A stretch of DNA of 7,028 nt. Source: an uncultured bacterium. Lineage in GTDB: Bacteria > Actinomycetota > Aquicultoria > SKW223. The notes beneath the pieces were generated by a model. It had not been told where the DNA came from. It saw only the letters and a program-made list of their open reading frames with translations, and made no database searches. Below, piece by piece: positions 5,486 to 7,028 of this stretch. Made by a program: the position numbers and the translations under genes. The DNA is taken from contig CALIRS010000061.1 of NCBI GenBank assembly GCA_938042205.1, forward strand, positions 1 to 7,028. The letters run 5' to 3'. Position 1 is the first letter of the stretch; every line of letters starts with the position of its first letter.

Positions 5486-6758
5486 GATTCATCACCCTTT
5501 CAGCAATATCTTTTCTATAGTGCATGTTTTCAAAAAATATATATGAAGCTGCTTCGTAAGCTTTCTTTCTGGCATCAGCATAGGTGGGAGCTACAGCAGT
5601 AACGTTTAATACTCTACCGCCAGAGGTTACAACTTTTCCTCCGATTCTTTTTGTCCCTGCATGAAAGATAATTACCTCTTTCATTGACGAAGCTTTTTCA
5701 AGACCGGAGATTTCAAACCCGGTTCTATAGTTTTCGGGATAGCCTCCTGAGGCAAGAACAACAGTTACTGCTTTTTTCTTTGAAAGCCTGATTTTTGGAG
5801 CCTTTTTAAGGTCACCTTCAGCAACTGAAGCAAGGACCCCGAGGAAGTCACCTTCGATAAGAGGAATTATCACTTGAGATTCAGGGTCTCCAAACCTGCA
5901 ATTGAATTCGAGTACCTTGAGACTATCGTCATCAGTACGTATGAGCCCTCCATATAAAACTCCCTGGTAGAGATGTCCTTCCTTCTTGAGAGCATAAATT
6001 ACTGGTTCAAATATCTTTTCTAATGTTTCATCAATCATCTCGTTTTTCATCCATGGACAGGGGGCATAGCTTCCCATACCACCTGTGTTTGGTCCTTCAT
6101 CACCATCATAAACACGCTTGTAATCTTGTGCTGAAGTTAAAGGAAGCAGCTCTTTACCATCAGTAAGAACAAAGAAGGAGACTTCCTCACCTGTAAGAAA
6201 TTCTTCAACCAGAATTTTTTTGCCTGCATCTCCAAACCTTTTTTCGATAAGCATCGAGTAAGCGGCATCTTCAGCTTCTTCATGGTTTCTGGCTATCACT
6301 ACCCCTTTGCCTGCCGCCAGACCATCAGCCTTAATAACAATTGGAAGCTTAAGGTTTTCGATATAAGACTTTGTCAGGTTAAAGTCTGAGAAGATCCTGG
6401 CTTTGCCAGTGGGTATCCTGTATTGAGTCATCAGCTCCTTTGCAAATACCTTGCTTCCTTCGATCCGGGCTGCATCGGAAGAAGGCCCAAAAACCAGTTT
6501 CTTTTCTTCTCGCAAAAGATCTGCAAGCCCTAAGACCAATGGCATTTCCGGTCCAACAACAACTAAATCTATTTTTTCTTTTTTCACGAATTCAAGCACT
6601 TCGATTGGGTTTTCAGGATTTCCGGGTGTATTTTCAGCGATTTCATCAGTTCCAGCATTTCCTGGCATGACAAAAAGCCTGTCAAGAGATGGTGATTTGC
6701 TAATTCCAATGGTAAGTGCATGCTCTCTACCTCCGCTCCCGACAACAAGCACTTTCAT
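5481..6758 (-). CDS. purD: Phosphoribosylamine--glycine ligase (GAR synthetase) PurD
   Basis: PurD joins phosphoribosylamine and glycine with ATP to give GAR, the second step of de novo purine synthesis. It is an ATP-grasp enzyme. The N-domain begins KVLVVGSGGREHAL (2-15), with the PGNAGT loop at 32-37. The ATP-grasp core follows: KADGLAAGKGVVIA (143-156), ILVEEFLTGEEVSFF (182-196), the GPNTGGMGSYAP loop (222-233) and metal ligands in EFNCRFGDPESQ (284-295), which includes the GARS signature RFGDPE. At 425 residues it is a standalone PurD with no AIRS or GART fusion. ATG 6758 has GGAGG five bases upstream and follows the purA stop by 11 nt. Its stop codon overlaps the presumed AUU start of purE. 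All catalytic motifs are intact. Confidence 0.97.
   Translation of the reverse strand: MKVLVVGSGGREHALTIGISKSPSLDRLFVMPGNAGTDEIAENTPGNPENPIEVLEFVKKEKIDLVVVGPEMPLVLGLADLLREEKKLVFGPSSDAARIEGSKVFAKELMTQYRIPTGKARIFSDFNLTKSYIENLKLPIVIKADGLAAGKGVVIARNHEEAEDAAYSMLIEKRFGDAGKKILVEEFLTGEEVSFFVLTDGKELLPLTSAQDYKRVYDGDEGPNTGGMGSYAPCPWMKNEMIDETLEKIFEPVIYALKKEGHLYQGVLYGGLIRTDDDSLKVLEFNCRFGDPESQVIIPLIEGDFLGVLASVAEGDLKKAPKIRLSKKKAVTVVLASGGYPENYRTGFEISGLEKASSMKEVIIFHAGTKRIGGKVVTSGGRVLNVTAVAPTYADARKKAYEAASYIFFENMHYRKDIAERVMNH
5491..5496 (-). promoter_or_regulatory. Ribosome-binding site supporting the AUU start of purE
   Basis: The minus-strand hexamer GGTGAT pairs with the 5' part of the 16S anti-Shine-Dalgarno tail (extended consensus GGAGGTGATC). 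It ends five bases before ATT 5485. It lies inside the last codons of purD, consistent with coupled translation, and it is too far from ATG 5416 to serve that codon. Confidence 0.55.
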
Positions 6759-6769
6759 GTGTTCCTCCG

Positions 6770-7028
6770 TTAAAATTCAAAATCTCTGATAATAGTCTGA
6801 TTTCTTTTTGCTCCAACTGAAACTACAGATACATTAACGCCGGACCATTCTTCAATCTTTTTAATATAATCTTTTGCTTGACTTGGCAAATCTTCAAACT
6901 CCCTAACTTTGGAGATGTCTCTTTTCCAGCCCGGAAGTTCTTCATATACTGGCTTGGCTTTGTGGAAGATTGTTTGGTGGTAAGGATAGTCTTCATAGAT
7001 TATGCCTTCGTATTCATAAGCTACGCAA
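6770..7028 (-). CDS. purA: Adenylosuccinate synthetase PurA, C-terminal fragment
   Basis: Only the last 85 codons and the stop (6772-6770) lie in the window; the gene enters from the right edge. PurA uses GTP to couple IMP and aspartate into adenylosuccinate, which PurB then cleaves to AMP. The fragment carries the conserved C-terminal block KPVYEELPGWKRDIS, the helix LPSQAKDYIKKIEEWSGV, and the guanine-binding stretch VSVGAKRNQTI, where many family members read SVGPxR; the proline-to-alanine change is minor. The position at the head of the visible operon, 11 nt before purD, pairs it with purB for the AMP branch. The promoter is outside the window. Confidence 0.93.
   Translation of the reverse strand, partial: CVAYEYEGIIYEDYPYHQTIFHKAKPVYEELPGWKRDISKVREFEDLPSQAKDYIKKIEEWSGVNVSVVSVGAKRNQTIIRDFEF

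Noticed and set aside
6440..6789. Plus-strand open frames over purD, and similar ones over purB, purE, purQ and the ATPase
   Set aside because: They lie antisense to well-supported genes, resemble no known family, and have no ribosome sites; they are shadows of the real coding frames.

Overview
The window reads as an AT-rich bacterial chromosome segment in which every supportable gene lies on the minus strand, so transcription runs from high to low coordinates. It holds two transcriptional blocks. Lineage cannot be fixed from this sequence. The separate PurS and PurQ subunits argue against an enteric-type organism. Strong GGAGG ribosome sites and a clear sigma70-type promoter point to Bacteria, perhaps a thermophilic or candidate-phylum lineage, but that is a guess.

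Block 1 (7028 down to 2123) is a tightly packed purine biosynthesis operon: purA (only the C-terminal end is inside the window), purD, purE, purB, a nitroreductase-family flavoprotein, purS and purQ. Gaps are 11 nt or less and several genes overlap or touch, which suggests one mRNA with translational coupling. PurD makes GAR, PurS and PurQ are the small subunits of FGAM synthase, PurE handles the carboxylation step to CAIR, PurB acts in both IMP and AMP synthesis, and PurA commits IMP to AMP. PurL, PurF, PurM, PurN, PurC, PurH and PurK are not visible. The operon stops after purQ, so PurL must be encoded elsewhere. Two starts differ from a simple ATG call. purE appears to start at a rare AUU codon nested in the purD stop. 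purQ most likely starts at a TTG directly after the purS stop.

Block 2 (about 2084 down to 1) is an ArsR-controlled operon: an ArsR-family repressor, a small thioredoxin-fold protein with no CXXC motif, an ABC-2 type exporter ATPase, and its membrane permease (cut by the window edge). A consensus-like promoter (TTTACA, 17 nt, TATAAT) lies so close to the arsR ATG that the transcript is probably leaderless. An 8-10-8 inverted repeat covers the -35 box and spacer and is a good candidate for an autorepression operator. The ATPase gene is broken: it has a stop at codon 3, two compensating single-base indels in A-runs, and odd residues around the Walker A motif.

The only gap without a gene is 2047-2122 (76 nt), which holds the promoter and operator. 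No convincing terminator is visible there. No tRNA, rRNA, CRISPR, insertion sequence or long repeat was seen.
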